DNA from: Alcanivorax borkumensis SK2
GTDB lineage: Bacteria > Pseudomonadota > Gammaproteobacteria > Pseudomonadales > Alcanivoracaceae
Assembly: GCF_000009365.1 (NCBI RefSeq)
Contig: NC_008260.1
Coordinates: 3,009,001-3,073,000 of the forward strand
Direction: 5' to 3'
Length of the DNA: 64,000 nt
In this document: positions 37,877 through 47,819 of the stretch, piece after piece
Position numbering within the stretch: the stretch's first letter is position 1
How the letters are laid out: each line of letters opens with the position of its first letter
Notes under the pieces: model-generated
Seen by the model: only the letters and a program-made list of their open reading frames with translations
The model's database searches: none
What the model was told of the DNA's origin: nothing
Translations under genes and position numbers: made by a program

Positions 37877-39622
37877 ATGGTGCAGTGGCGCGACAGTAAA
37901 GTGAGCCGTAATGGCATAGACTTGGCCGTGCGGACCTGGAGTCCCGACAAGAGCCCCACCGTGGTGCTGGTACACGGCTACCCGGACGCCAGCCATGTCT
38001 GGGAAAAAGTGGCGGAACGGCTCAGCCGAGATTTTAAAGTGGTCGCCTACGATGTGCGCGGCGCCGGTAACTCCTCCACCCCCAAGAACCGCGCGGCCTA
38101 TAAGCTGTCCCAGCTGCGTGGCGACCTGCATGCGGTTATGGATGCAGTTTGCCCCGATGAAAAAGTCCATCTGGTGGGGCACGACTGGGGCTCCGTTCAA
38201 ACGTGGGAATCGGTCACCGAGCCCAACGCTGAGCACCGTATCGCGTCCTATACGACCCTGTCTGGTCCTTGCCTCGACCATGTGGGGCAATGGATGAATG
38301 CCCGGCTGCGCGAGCAAAAAATTGGCGCCGTGCTCAACCAACTCGCCCACTCTTGGTATATCGGCGCCTTTCAGTTACCAGTGTTAGCCCCGGCATTGTG
38401 GAAAGTTGGGCTAGCCAAGGTCTGGCCACAGGTACTGCGGCGCACCGAGAACCTTTACAGTGAAGCTAGCGTCACCCAACTGCAGGATGGCACCCACGGG
38501 ATTGAACTGTACCGCGCCAACATGCTGCCCTGCCTGCTCAAACCCCGTGAGCGTTACACCAAAGTACCGGTACAGCTAATCGTTGCCCGCGAAGACAATT
38601 ATGTACGCCCAGCCATGCTCGAAGATCTACCACAATGGACCGAGCAACTTTGGCGCCGCGAGCTGGATTGTGGCCACTGGGGCCCGCTCTTGCAGCACCC
38701 GGATGTAACTGCCAACTGGATTCGAGAATTCATTCACCACATCGAAGGCGCCCCTGCCGCCGGGCCGCTGCAACGCAGTAAAGTCACCACAGGCCACCCA
38801 ACCGGGCCAGACAGCGGTAAACGGGTGATCATCACCGGTGCCGGTTCCGGTATCGGCCGGGAAACGGCCTTAGCTTTTGCCCGCCGTGGCGCTCTAGTGG
38901 TGTGCACCGACATCAACAGCGAAGAGGCCGCCGCCACCGCCCGCACCATTACCGCTGAAGGCGGCGAAGCCCTGAGCCGCAAATGCGATGTCAGCAACAC
39001 CCGCTCCATGGAAGCGCTGGCGACTTGGGTAGAAAAGGAATTAGGTGCCCCGGATATCGTCGTCAACAATGCCGGCATCGGCCTGTCCGGCTCGTTGCTC
39101 GACACCAGCGTTAAAGATTGGCAGCAGGTGCTAGGGGTCAACCTGTGGGGCGTGATTCATGGTAGCCGGCTATTCGCCCGCCAGATGATCGACCAAGGGC
39201 GCGCCGGGCATATCGTCAACATAGCCTCTGCCGCCGCTTTTATGCCTTCGCGCATGTTGCCGGCCTATGCCACCAGCAAGAGCGCAGTGTTAATGTTCAG
39301 CGAGTGTCTGCGAGCAGAAATGGACGAACACAACATCGGCGTCAGCGCCATTTGTCCGGGCATCATCAATACCCCAATCACCCGCAACACCCGCTTTGTA
39401 GGCGTCGACGATGACGAACAAAGCCGCCGCCAGAAAAACGCTGAGAAACTTTACCAACGTCGTGCCTTTACTCCCGACCGGGTCGCGCAGGCCATCGTCG
39501 AGGCGGTAGAGAAAAACCGCGCGGTAGTTCCCGTCAGCCCAGAAGCTCTGGGTATGCAATGGCTGGGGCGCTTCACACCCTCGCTGGCCCGTAATCTGGC
39601 TCAGGTAGAATTCACCCCCTGA
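37877..39622 (+). CDS. Fused alpha/beta hydrolase (epoxide hydrolase type) and short-chain dehydrogenase, EphD-like
   Basis: 581 residues with GAGGAAG before the ATG. Residues 1-290 are an alpha/beta hydrolase: LVHGYPDASHVW (HGxP oxyanion motif), HLVGHDWGSVQTW with an aspartate nucleophile as in epoxide hydrolases, and DCGHWGPLLQHPD with the catalytic histidine. Residues 310-581 are an SDR: IITGAGSGIGRETALAFARR (cofactor turn), NNAGIGLSGS, and YATSKS (YxxxK active site). The same fusion is known as EphD in mycobacteria, where it acts on lipid or mycolate modification. A role in epoxy- or hydroxy-lipid metabolism is inferred. Confidence 0.9.
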   Translation: MVQWRDSKVSRNGIDLAVRTWSPDKSPTVVLVHGYPDASHVWEKVAERLSRDFKVVAYDVRGAGNSSTPKNRAAYKLSQLRGDLHAVMDAVCPDEKVHLVGHDWGSVQTWESVTEPNAEHRIASYTTLSGPCLDHVGQWMNARLREQKIGAVLNQLAHSWYIGAFQLPVLAPALWKVGLAKVWPQVLRRTENLYSEASVTQLQDGTHGIELYRANMLPCLLKPRERYTKVPVQLIVAREDNYVRPAMLEDLPQWTEQLWRRELDCGHWGPLLQHPDVTANWIREFIHHIEGAPAAGPLQRSKVTTGHPTGPDSGKRVIITGAGSGIGRETALAFARRGALVVCTDINSEEAAATARTITAEGGEALSRKCDVSNTRSMEALATWVEKELGAPDIVVNNAGIGLSGSLLDTSVKDWQQVLGVNLWGVIHGSRLFARQMIDQGRAGHIVNIASAAAFMPSRMLPAYATSKSAVLMFSECLRAEMDEHNIGVSAICPGIINTPITRNTRFVGVDDDEQSRRQKNAEKLYQRRAFTPDRVAQAIVEAVEKNRAVVPVSPEALGMQWLGRFTPSLARNLAQVEFTP

Positions 39623-39717
39623 GCTGGGCTCATCCATGCCTCCGTAGGAAGCAGCGGTGCACCTCGCAACCACTGCGGGCTGTGGCCCCGCTGCAAAAAG
39701 GGGGCTATCATCCCAGC

Positions 39718-40560
39718 ATGAAATCCAGTGACCGTAACCCCGCAGCTATTTTGCGCAGCCTGAGGAAATACACTCAACCGGCTGAGCAACAGGCACCGGC
39801 AGACGCCGGAGACCACAAAGAATTTACCATCGACGAACTGGCGCTCGAAGCCGGCTCGACGGTGCGTAACGTGCGCGCCTACCAGGATCGCGGCATTCTG
39901 CCGCCCCCGGAAAAGCGCGGCCGCACCGGTATTTATACCGATGTGCATTTGGCGCGCCTGAAGATCATCGGCGCCTTGCTGGATCGCGGCTACACACTCA
40001 ACAATATCCGCGATCTACTCAGCGCCTGGGAACAAGGTCGCGAGCTCAATGACATCCTTGGATTGGAAGTAGCAGTCACCACTTGGCAGACTCCCAGCGT
40101 CCCCTCCTACTTGGACTATCAGGACCTGCTGGACGACTTCGGCGAAGACATCACACCAGAAGTAATGACCAAGGCCGTCAAACTCGGCTATATCATCCCC
40201 GAAGGTATGCGCCTACGTCTGCCCTATCCACGCGTCTACAACGCGGGTAAAGAGCTCAACCAAGCGGGCGTACCGCTGGATGCAGTGCTCACCCATGTAA
40301 GCCTAGTGCGCAAAGAAGTAGACAAGTTGGCGGAGCGTTTTATCGGCATGATCATCCATCACATGGTGGATGAAAAGTACGGCGACGAAGCCCTTCCCGA
40401 AGGCGAAGACGTACCCAAACTGGCCGATTTTATTACCCGTATCCGCCCACTGGCAGATGCCGTCGTTAGCGACGAACTCGGCCGGGTGCTGGAAAAAAGC
40501 ATCAACAAAATTCTCGTTGACCGCCTTGCCAACGTGCTAGCCCACATAGAAGAAAAATAA
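39718..40560 (+). CDS. MerR family transcriptional regulator
   Basis: 280 residues from ATG 39718. FTIDELALEAGSTVRNVRAY then QDRGILPPPEKRGRTGIY is the MerR winged helix-turn-helix, preceded by a 35-residue lead. The C-terminal 170 residues are not a known metal site (no cysteine cluster), so a lipid-like or organic effector is plausible. It follows the fusion enzyme gene by 95 bp on the same strand and may control it. Confidence 0.85.
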   Translation: MKSSDRNPAAILRSLRKYTQPAEQQAPADAGDHKEFTIDELALEAGSTVRNVRAYQDRGILPPPEKRGRTGIYTDVHLARLKIIGALLDRGYTLNNIRDLLSAWEQGRELNDILGLEVAVTTWQTPSVPSYLDYQDLLDDFGEDITPEVMTKAVKLGYIIPEGMRLRLPYPRVYNAGKELNQAGVPLDAVLTHVSLVRKEVDKLAERFIGMIIHHMVDEKYGDEALPEGEDVPKLADFITRIRPLADAVVSDELGRVLEKSINKILVDRLANVLAHIEEK

Positions 40561-40661
40561 CGCGCTGGCCGCGCTAACCTCAGGTACCGCCAAAGGCAAG
40601 GTCGCACTTGATGTCTTTGGCGGCTAAGCCGCACACACCCGCTCTGCCGGAACCCAAGCGT

Positions 40662-41105
40662 TCAGCCTCGGCCGCTCTGGTCGATCACGACGCCTGGCGC
40701 GCCCGCCCGCAACAGTTCGCGTAGCTCATCCGGCACCGCTGTCTTCTCGAACGGCTCAGTGGTCATCATCACATACACCGCTTCTGAATGGGCAATGGCA
40801 CGGCCATCGTCCGCATGGCGGATATCCGCCTGTAGCGAGAACGAGGTGGTGCCCATATGGGTAAGTGAAACAAACACATCCAACACATCGTCAAAGCGTG
40901 CCGGCGACCGCCATTGGGTGGTCAATTTCACCACCTGGTTATCCAGCCCCGCCGCCAGCAACTGGCGGTAATCACAGCCCAACGCGCGCATGAATTCAGT
41001 CATGGCGATATCCACGTAATCGCCATAACGGGCGTTAAACACCACTTTCTGAGCATCGCATTCGTTGTAGCGCACCCGAAAACGAAAACAGAACGGTTGG
41101 GTCAT
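40662..41105 (-). CDS. Acyl-CoA thioesterase, 4HBT/FadM-YbgC family
   Basis: 147 residues from ATG 41105 with AAGGA upstream. FRVRYNECDAQKVVFNARY carries the hotdog active site; the family aspartate is in the N-E-C-D segment. Members cleave long-chain or aromatic acyl-CoAs. It stands alone on the minus strand, convergent with the MerR gene. Confidence 0.85.
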   Translation of the reverse strand: MTQPFCFRFRVRYNECDAQKVVFNARYGDYVDIAMTEFMRALGCDYRQLLAAGLDNQVVKLTTQWRSPARFDDVLDVFVSLTHMGTTSFSLQADIRHADDGRAIAHSEAVYVMMTTEPFEKTAVPDELRELLRAGAPGVVIDQSGRG

Positions 41106-41171
41106 GATTTTCCTTTTTTCATTCTTTTCGCGTCGACATAGACGCATGGCATGGCCAAAGCACGACTGTGA

Positions 41172-42575
41172 TTACAACATCCGCTCAATCGGCAATAACG
41201 ACAATAACCATGCCAGCATGCGTCGCCAAACGGTGGCCTTGGGTTCACGGGAATACAAGACCGGCTTACCGTCATATCCATCCGCGCCCCACAATAATTC
41301 GCCTTCCTGCTTTTCAAGACGGTAACTGTTTTCCGGCGCTAACCCTTCTTCAATAAATGCCGCCACCTGCTGCCCCAGTTCAGCGGACACTACGTAGTAT
41401 CCCATTTCGGTATTCAAATGCACCGAGCGCGGATCGATGTTGAAAGAACCGACAAACACTTCGCGTCGATCCAACACCATCGCTTTGGTATGCAGGCTCG
41501 CCTGGGAGCGCCCTTTGAACAACCGCACCTGCCGGTGCAGTGCCCGGGCATTGGGCTGTAATTCATGCAGCTCAACCCCTGCAGCCAACAGTGCTGCACG
41601 GTAACGCGCATAAGCACCATGAGCGGCAATCACATCATTAGTGGCCAAACTGTTAGTCAGCACCGCCGCGCGTCCGCCGCGCTGCTGGAACCCTCCCAGC
41701 GCCTCAACAAAAGCATCACCGGGAATAAAATAACTGGCCTCCATCAATAACTCCCGATTGTCTTGCCTGCCCAGCAAACGCGCCAGTTGCTCTCCCATCA
41801 ACGTCTGCTTCGCACCACTGGCCTTATCAGGGCTATCAAACAGCAACGCTGCCGGAGCCTGCACACATTGCTGCTCTTGTTTTGCCAAGTAATCGGTGAA
41901 AAATGCTTCATGCTGGGGAAAGAGGTAAGGGTAGCCTTGCAATGAAGTGCGCCAGCGCCCCAACCAACGCCAGGCCCGATCCGCTGTCGCCTCCGTGCGA
42001 TGACGGTAACTTTTCATAGACACCGCTAACGGGCTATCCCAAAAGGCATCAAAAGCCATTTGCGTGTCGGCCACGATGGCGCCATGGGCATACAGATCCA
42101 GATCACGGAAATTAGTGGATGGATTTACGCCGAAATAGTGATCCGCAACATTACGCCCACCCACCAACGCTCGTTCGCCGTCCATAATCCAAGCTTTGTT
42201 ATGCATGCGGTGATTTAATCGCGGAGCATAGTAGAGCCATTGCAGAAAATGCTTGTAGCGCCCCTTGAACGGATTGAACAGGCGCACCTCAATATTTGGG
42301 TGCGCATCCAGCACCGCCCACTTCACATCCCGGCCCAGCTGATTGGCATGATCCAACAACATGCGCACCCTCACGCCCCGCCGCGCTGCCTCCAACACTC
42401 GGTAGATGAGCAGCTTTCCGGTCGTGTCGTCATCCCAGATGTAATACTGCATATCCAGTGTGCGAGTGGCCAAACGCGCCAAAGTAACACGCAGCGTAAA
42501 AGCCTGATCGCTATCTGCCACCAGAGAAAAAGACGATACCGGTGTAAGTGCGGAGCCTGATGTTGCTCGGCTCAT
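41172..42575 (-). CDS. Phospholipase D family protein (cardiolipin synthase-like)
   Basis: 467 residues with two HKD motifs: HNKAWIMDGERALVGGRNVA around residue 142 and HTKAMVLDRREVFVGSFNID around residue 365, followed by conserved N and S/G residues. Two motifs make a complete active site for phosphatidyl transfer or hydrolysis. No signal peptide is evident. Resembles the YmdC/ClsC branch, but substrate is not shown. Confidence 0.87.
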   Translation of the reverse strand: MSRATSGSALTPVSSFSLVADSDQAFTLRVTLARLATRTLDMQYYIWDDDTTGKLLIYRVLEAARRGVRVRMLLDHANQLGRDVKWAVLDAHPNIEVRLFNPFKGRYKHFLQWLYYAPRLNHRMHNKAWIMDGERALVGGRNVADHYFGVNPSTNFRDLDLYAHGAIVADTQMAFDAFWDSPLAVSMKSYRHRTEATADRAWRWLGRWRTSLQGYPYLFPQHEAFFTDYLAKQEQQCVQAPAALLFDSPDKASGAKQTLMGEQLARLLGRQDNRELLMEASYFIPGDAFVEALGGFQQRGGRAAVLTNSLATNDVIAAHGAYARYRAALLAAGVELHELQPNARALHRQVRLFKGRSQASLHTKAMVLDRREVFVGSFNIDPRSVHLNTEMGYYVVSAELGQQVAAFIEEGLAPENSYRLEKQEGELLWGADGYDGKPVLYSREPKATVWRRMLAWLLSLLPIERML

Positions 42576-42821
42576 TTTCCTTCACCTTTTGACCAATGCA
42601 TTGGCCATAGTGGTTGCTCGTTAATCCGCAAACCGGTATGCATGCCGCCGTCCTCTCCGCTCTCATCATGACCTTCTGATGACAAGAATATAAAATCTAT
42701 TCTGAGTGCCAACCCTGCCATACATTCATTCGGATTCATCAAACTATCACGATCTTTTTACCGCATTTTCTTGTTATGGCGTCAGCCTTGTTGTCTCCCT
42801 TTCTTGTAAGGATGACCGCAC

Positions 42822-44708
42822 ATGGAAAAACGCGCCCTCACAACACCCGTAGTCACCGCCATTCTCGCCACGCTCTGCATCAGCGTCAGCGCCGCTCCCT
42901 ACGACTGGAACTACCCGGCACCGATTAAATCCCCAGGCGCTAACAATAACGGCAAGGTTGTGCTGTTCGATGTCTCCCACGGTGGTACGGAAGGCAATGC
43001 CGACTGGGTTATCGACGGCGGCTTTTCCGATTTTGCTGACAGTCTCGTCAATGCCGGTTATACCGTGCAGGAATATCGCGGGGTAGATAAAAACAGCGAC
43101 GGCGTTATCCAGTTCGTCGATGACTACACCAACCCCAGCACGGCCAACAGTAACGCTAATGAAGCGGTGATTACCTACAGCGCCATTAGTCATGCCGACG
43201 TATTGGTGCTGGCTGAAAGCAACCGCCCTTTCACCCAATCGGAATTACAGGCGCTGGAAGATTTTGTCGCCGATGGCAAGGGCATCTTCTTTATTGCCGA
43301 CCACTATAACGCAGACCGCAACCTGAACACTTGGGACAGTACCGAAGTATTCAATGGCTACAATCGTTCCACCTTGCCCCAGTTCAATGTAGGCGGCAGC
43401 TACGGCGATCTACGCAACCCGGGCACCGCCAACGGCTGGTTAGCCCAGGAGTTCGGTATTCGTTTCCGCTTCAACGCCATCGACTGGCATAGCGGCGCCA
43501 GCGGTATCGAACCCGCCAGCCAAGTGGAAGGCCTCACAACCGGCGTGGGCCCTGTGCTGATGGCCGGCGGCGCCACCCTTGCCATCACCGACCCCACCAA
43601 AGCCAAGGGGCTAGTGTACTTTTCCACTAGCGACAGCCCCAGCCGCTGGAGCCACGCGGTGGATTCTGGTCTCTACTTTGGCGGCACCGCCGAAGGCCCT
43701 TATGTGGCCATCGCCAAATCCGGGGCGGGCAAAGCCGCTTTTATTGGCGACTCCAGCCCCATCGAAGATGCCAGCCCAAAATACAAACGTCAGGATAACG
43801 GCAATACCAAAAGCACCTACCCAGGCTGGACCGATGCCGGTAACGCGGCTCAGCTCAGCATGAACTTGATCGACTGGCTTGCTACACCGCAAAGCTATAC
43901 TCGGTTCGACACCAGCGCCCACCCAGCAGGCACCGCCACCCCGACCCCCATGGCCAGCGAAGAGTTGGACGACCCGGATAACGGCCAGCCTTGGAACACC
44001 CCCTCCGGCGGCTATAACCCCTGGGATGCCAGCACCTTTGACTACGCGGCCTACGGCGCACCGGACGGCCCGGGCGGCAGCACTGGCGGTGGCAACGGCA
44101 ATGCTCTATCCGTGAGCGACGCTCTAGCCGAACCCACGGGAACAACGGTGACGGTGGAAGGCGTGATCACCCAAGCCATCAACGGCGAGTACGCCCTAGA
44201 AATCCAGGACAGTGCCGGCAGCGCCACGCTTTACGTGAAACTGGAAAGTCAGTATCGCAGTGCCTTTAGCCCGCAGAATAATCCGCAGGTGGTCGGCGAG
44301 ACACTCCAGGTCTCTGGCGAGCGTGATGTCTACATGGGCGAACCGAGCATCGAATACGTCACCGACATGCAATGGGTGGCCAGCAATGCATCGAGCGGCA
44401 CGTGTGGCAGCAATGGCGCCGTCTCGGTGAATGATGCCTACGCCAGCAGCCAAGGCAGTCCGCTCACCGTCATTGGCGAAGTGATTGGCGGCGTTAACGA
44501 CCCCCATGCCCTGGAGCTGGGCGACCTTGTTAGCAGCACCACCCTCTACGTGAAATTGGAAGCGGATCAGCGCGCCGAATACAGCCCCGCCAACAACCCC
44601 GCCATGGTCGGCCAGACCCTCAAGGTGGACGGCGTGCGCGACCTCTACATGAGCACACCCAGCCTAGAATCCGTGAGCCATCTCGCGGTAATGGGTAACT
44701 GCCCCTGA
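42822..44708 (+). CDS. Secreted hydrolase-like protein with tandem C-terminal OB-fold repeats
   Basis: 628 residues. Signal peptide about 1-25 (ALTTPVVTAILATLCISVSA then AP). Residues 40-370 look like a DUF4350/GATase-like domain: VVLFDVSHGGTEGNADW, SHADVLVLAESNRPFTQSEL, DGKGIFFIADHYNADRNLN. A Gly-rich linker (GPGGSTGGGNGN) follows. Two copies of a roughly 95-residue OB-like module come next, each with ATLYVKLES or TTLYVKLEA, a NNP turn and a V-Y-M-(G/S) segment. Such modules are seen attached to extracellular nucleases and phosphatases. Activity is not known; a 5'-nucleotidase-like lipoprotein is next. Confidence 0.75.
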   Translation: MEKRALTTPVVTAILATLCISVSAAPYDWNYPAPIKSPGANNNGKVVLFDVSHGGTEGNADWVIDGGFSDFADSLVNAGYTVQEYRGVDKNSDGVIQFVDDYTNPSTANSNANEAVITYSAISHADVLVLAESNRPFTQSELQALEDFVADGKGIFFIADHYNADRNLNTWDSTEVFNGYNRSTLPQFNVGGSYGDLRNPGTANGWLAQEFGIRFRFNAIDWHSGASGIEPASQVEGLTTGVGPVLMAGGATLAITDPTKAKGLVYFSTSDSPSRWSHAVDSGLYFGGTAEGPYVAIAKSGAGKAAFIGDSSPIEDASPKYKRQDNGNTKSTYPGWTDAGNAAQLSMNLIDWLATPQSYTRFDTSAHPAGTATPTPMASEELDDPDNGQPWNTPSGGYNPWDASTFDYAAYGAPDGPGGSTGGGNGNALSVSDALAEPTGTTVTVEGVITQAINGEYALEIQDSAGSATLYVKLESQYRSAFSPQNNPQVVGETLQVSGERDVYMGEPSIEYVTDMQWVASNASSGTCGSNGAVSVNDAYASSQGSPLTVIGEVIGGVNDPHALELGDLVSSTTLYVKLEADQRAEYSPANNPAMVGQTLKVDGVRDLYMSTPSLESVSHLAVMGNCP

Positions 44709-44774
44709 AACACCCAAGACATCACCCGCGGCGTTCGCGTCGCCCTTCTTTCAACTCAACACACAGGAAACACC

Positions 44775-46754
44775 ATGAGTACTTCACTGCGATCCCTGCT
44801 GGTTCTGTCTCTGGCCAGCGGCGCCTTGCTGAGTGGCTGTGGCGGCGATGATAACAACACCCCACGGGTGGATCTTCGCCTGATGGAAACCACCGACATC
44901 CACGCCAACGTAATGGACTATAACTACTACAGCGACAGCGTGGATAACGGCCACGGCCTGGTACGCACCGCCATGCTGGTCAAACAGGCCCGCGAGGAAA
45001 TCACCTACCCGGGTAACTCCGCGCTGGTGGATAACGGCGACTTAATCCAGGGCAGCCCTATGGGTGACTGGCGTCAAGCTCAAGGGCTCACCAGCGGCGA
45101 GGTGCATCCGGTCTATAAAGTCATGAATGAAATGGCCTACGACGTGGGTAACTACGGCAACCACGAATTCAACTATGGCTTGGACTTCCTCGCCGAGAGC
45201 GTAAACGACGCCGCCTTCCCTTACATCAGCGCCAACGTTTTTAGCGCCGACGGCAGCACCCCCTACTTTGACCAGTACACGCTAATCACCAAGACCGTTT
45301 ATGATCGCGACGGCAATCCTCATAAGCTGACTCTCGGTTTTATCGGCTTTCTACCGCCACAGATTATGCAGTGGGACAAGAAGAACCTGGAGGGTAAGGT
45401 CAGCACTAAAGACATCAAGGCCGTTGCCGAGCTGTTGGTCCCGCAGATGAAAGCGGAGGGCGCGGACATCATCGTCGCCATCCCCCATTCCGGTATCAAC
45501 ACCACCGCCTATTCGGAAAACGCCAAGGCAGAAAACAGCAGCTGGTACCTGGCCGATGTGGAGGGTATCGACGCCATCATGTTCGGCCACAGCCACCTAA
45601 CCTTTCCTTCCATAGACTTTGCCAAAACCGCCAACGTGGATCTGGAAAAAGGCACCATCAAGGGTGTGCCCTCGGTGATGCCCGGCTACTGGGGCAGCCA
45701 CCTGGGCATCATCGACCTGACTCTGGCACTCAATGAAGACGACGAAAGCTGGGCCGTGGTGGACAGCAAGGTAGAAGCCCGAGCCCTAAACCCGGAAAGC
45801 GAGGCAGACGCCGCACTGACCGCATTGGTCAAACCCGACCACGACGCCACACTGGAGTACATGGACCAAGTGATCGGCGAATCCACCGACGACATTTTCA
45901 GCTTCCTGGCCGTGGTAAAGGATGATCCTTCCATCCAGATTGTTAGCGATGCCCAGAAGGCCTATGTGGAAGACGCCATTGTCGGCACCGAGCTGGATGG
46001 CCTGCCGGTGCTGTCTGCTGCGGCGCCGTTCAAAGCCTGCGACCGCAAGGGCGTCTGCGCCGAGGAAAGCAGTTTCACCGTGGTGCCCGCCGGCGAATTG
46101 AAAGTGAAAAACATTGCCGACCTGTACCTGTATAACAACCGCCTGATGGCGGTTAAAGTCACCGGTGCCGAACTGGAACAATGGCTGGAGTGTTCCGCCT
46201 CGCAGTTCTTCCAGATCACCGATACGGCTGACCGTCAGGAGCTGGTGGATTTCACTGGCTTCCCCACCTACAACTTCGATGTGATCGACGGCGTCACCTA
46301 CCAAATCGATGTAACCGAACCGGCCCGCTACAACGGCGACTGTGTCAAAGTCAGCGATGGAACACGCATTGTCGACCTGCAATTTGAAGGAACCGCCATT
46401 GATCCTGACCAGACGTTTCTTATTGCCAGTAACGACTACCGCGCCCACGGCGGTAAATTCGCCGGCACGGGTGGCGATCATGTGGTGATTGAATCCCCGG
46501 ATGAAAACCGCCAGGTAGTGGGTAACTACATTCAGGCCAACAGCCCGGTAACACCCACCGCCGACAATAACTGGTCCTTCGCACCCATCCTGGGTTACAC
46601 CAGCAATCTGGAAATCGTATTCCGGGTCCCCAATACCAACCGCGCAAAGAATTTTGTGGCGGATGCGGTTGCCGGAGCGGGTGGCAGCTTCCTCGCCACG
46701 TTACTGGACGACAGTGGTAACGAAGCCATCTACGAACTGAACCTGCAACCCTGA
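44775..46754 (+). CDS. 5'-nucleotidase / 2',3'-cyclic phosphodiesterase family lipoprotein
   Basis: 659 residues. The lipobox LSGC near residue 22 marks a lipoprotein signal. LMETTDIHANVMDYNYY, LVDNGDLIQGSP, GNYGNHEFNYGLDFL and IMFGHSHLTFP supply the dinuclear metal site of calcineurin-like nucleotidases. VIASNDYRAHGGKFAG in the C-terminal half matches the substrate-binding domain of the CpdB/UshA family. It probably releases phosphate or nucleosides outside the inner membrane. It follows the secreted protein gene by 66 bp and both may form one operon. Confidence 0.9.
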   Translation: MSTSLRSLLVLSLASGALLSGCGGDDNNTPRVDLRLMETTDIHANVMDYNYYSDSVDNGHGLVRTAMLVKQAREEITYPGNSALVDNGDLIQGSPMGDWRQAQGLTSGEVHPVYKVMNEMAYDVGNYGNHEFNYGLDFLAESVNDAAFPYISANVFSADGSTPYFDQYTLITKTVYDRDGNPHKLTLGFIGFLPPQIMQWDKKNLEGKVSTKDIKAVAELLVPQMKAEGADIIVAIPHSGINTTAYSENAKAENSSWYLADVEGIDAIMFGHSHLTFPSIDFAKTANVDLEKGTIKGVPSVMPGYWGSHLGIIDLTLALNEDDESWAVVDSKVEARALNPESEADAALTALVKPDHDATLEYMDQVIGESTDDIFSFLAVVKDDPSIQIVSDAQKAYVEDAIVGTELDGLPVLSAAAPFKACDRKGVCAEESSFTVVPAGELKVKNIADLYLYNNRLMAVKVTGAELEQWLECSASQFFQITDTADRQELVDFTGFPTYNFDVIDGVTYQIDVTEPARYNGDCVKVSDGTRIVDLQFEGTAIDPDQTFLIASNDYRAHGGKFAGTGGDHVVIESPDENRQVVGNYIQANSPVTPTADNNWSFAPILGYTSNLEIVFRVPNTNRAKNFVADAVAGAGGSFLATLLDDSGNEAIYELNLQP

Positions 46755-46821
46755 GGCATCCCGGCCTGCCCCGCACGGTGGGCCGGGTAATATCGCTGTA
46801 CCCGAAATAACACCAGCCCCC

Positions 46822-47673
46822 TTACGGCTCGGCCAAAGGTTCATCGCGTCGAATACGCAGAAAACGGGCAAAGCGGGGCAGCCCCGTAGCCGTTTTTCCG
46901 AAATACTTGTAAGTCACCGTGGCCCCCAAGGGCGGCGGTGCCTTGCGCTGTTTATCAGTAAAGCCGGTCCCCAGCTTGAATTGCCGACCATCCGCCCTTT
47001 CAACCACCAGCGCCCCCATCATGCCACGGTATTTCCCCTTGCCTGCTGTGTAGCCAATCACCACCGCTTCCGCATCTTGATAGGTCTTCACTTTCAACAC
47101 CGCATCACTGCGGCCCGCCTGGTACAGGCTATCGCCGTGATGCAGCATCAGCCCTTCCCCCCCTGCCGCCATCACCTTGTCTAACCGCTGTAATAATGCC
47201 GCGTGACTTGAGGCCGGCTGCTGTTCTATGACGGAAAAGGTATAGCCATTGCTGGCTGACGCCAGCGCCTTCATTTGTTGAATACGCTGTGAGAATGGCG
47301 CACCACTGGCCGGCAAATCAAACACCTTATATCGAATGTGCCGCCACTCCTCAGCGTTGGGCTGCACCCGCCGCACCGCTGCAGAAACAGCCGAAAAACG
47401 CCCGCGCCCCATCCACAGCTCCCCGTCCATAGGCGTACTCGGGTAACCGCGCACAAACCAAGCCGGGGCATTGATCACATACCCCCCTTTACTGATCAAG
47501 TGCTCCCCATTCCAGTAAGCTCTCACCCCATCCAGCTTTTCGCTGACCCAGTACCCCTCCAGGGCCATTCCCTGCTGATATGTCTGCGCTAGCTGAAGTG
47601 CCGGGCCCTGCGCCAAACACCAGCCAGCCATTATCCACAGACCAATAATCGCCAGCCCTTGCCTGCTCTTCAC
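46822..47673 (-). CDS. Small ATP-dependent DNA ligase with signal peptide (Lig E type)
   Basis: 283 residues. Signal peptide 1-21 (AIIGLWIMAGWCLAQG). SEKLDGVRAYWNG is motif I with the nucleotidyl lysine (KLDG), GEGLMLHH is motif IV, and VLKVKTYQDAEAVVIGY is motif V. A compact OB domain ends the protein (VTYKYFGKTATGLPRFARFL). No DNA-binding extra domains are present. Lig E enzymes with leader peptides are thought to act in the periplasm on incoming or extracellular DNA. Confidence 0.9.
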   Translation of the reverse strand: MKSRQGLAIIGLWIMAGWCLAQGPALQLAQTYQQGMALEGYWVSEKLDGVRAYWNGEHLISKGGYVINAPAWFVRGYPSTPMDGELWMGRGRFSAVSAAVRRVQPNAEEWRHIRYKVFDLPASGAPFSQRIQQMKALASASNGYTFSVIEQQPASSHAALLQRLDKVMAAGGEGLMLHHGDSLYQAGRSDAVLKVKTYQDAEAVVIGYTAGKGKYRGMMGALVVERADGRQFKLGTGFTDKQRKAPPPLGATVTYKYFGKTATGLPRFARFLRIRRDEPLAEP

Positions 47674-47819
47674 GGCATTGCCCCCGGTTTATGTCAGGCT
47701 GGTACCATGACAGATTCGGGCTCCGCTCCCTGTCCGTTTACACATACCGGTGATGTAAGCCATAACGGTTTGCAACAAATCACGACCGGCTGCATCCAAC
47801 AGGCAGGAGGTAAGCACTT

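Noticed and set aside
37665..37877. Small 70-codon gene overlapping the start of the epoxide hydrolase fusion (TGATG)
   Set aside because: The stop-start overlap is attractive, but there is no ribosome-binding site, the composition is low-complexity and no homology is recognisable.
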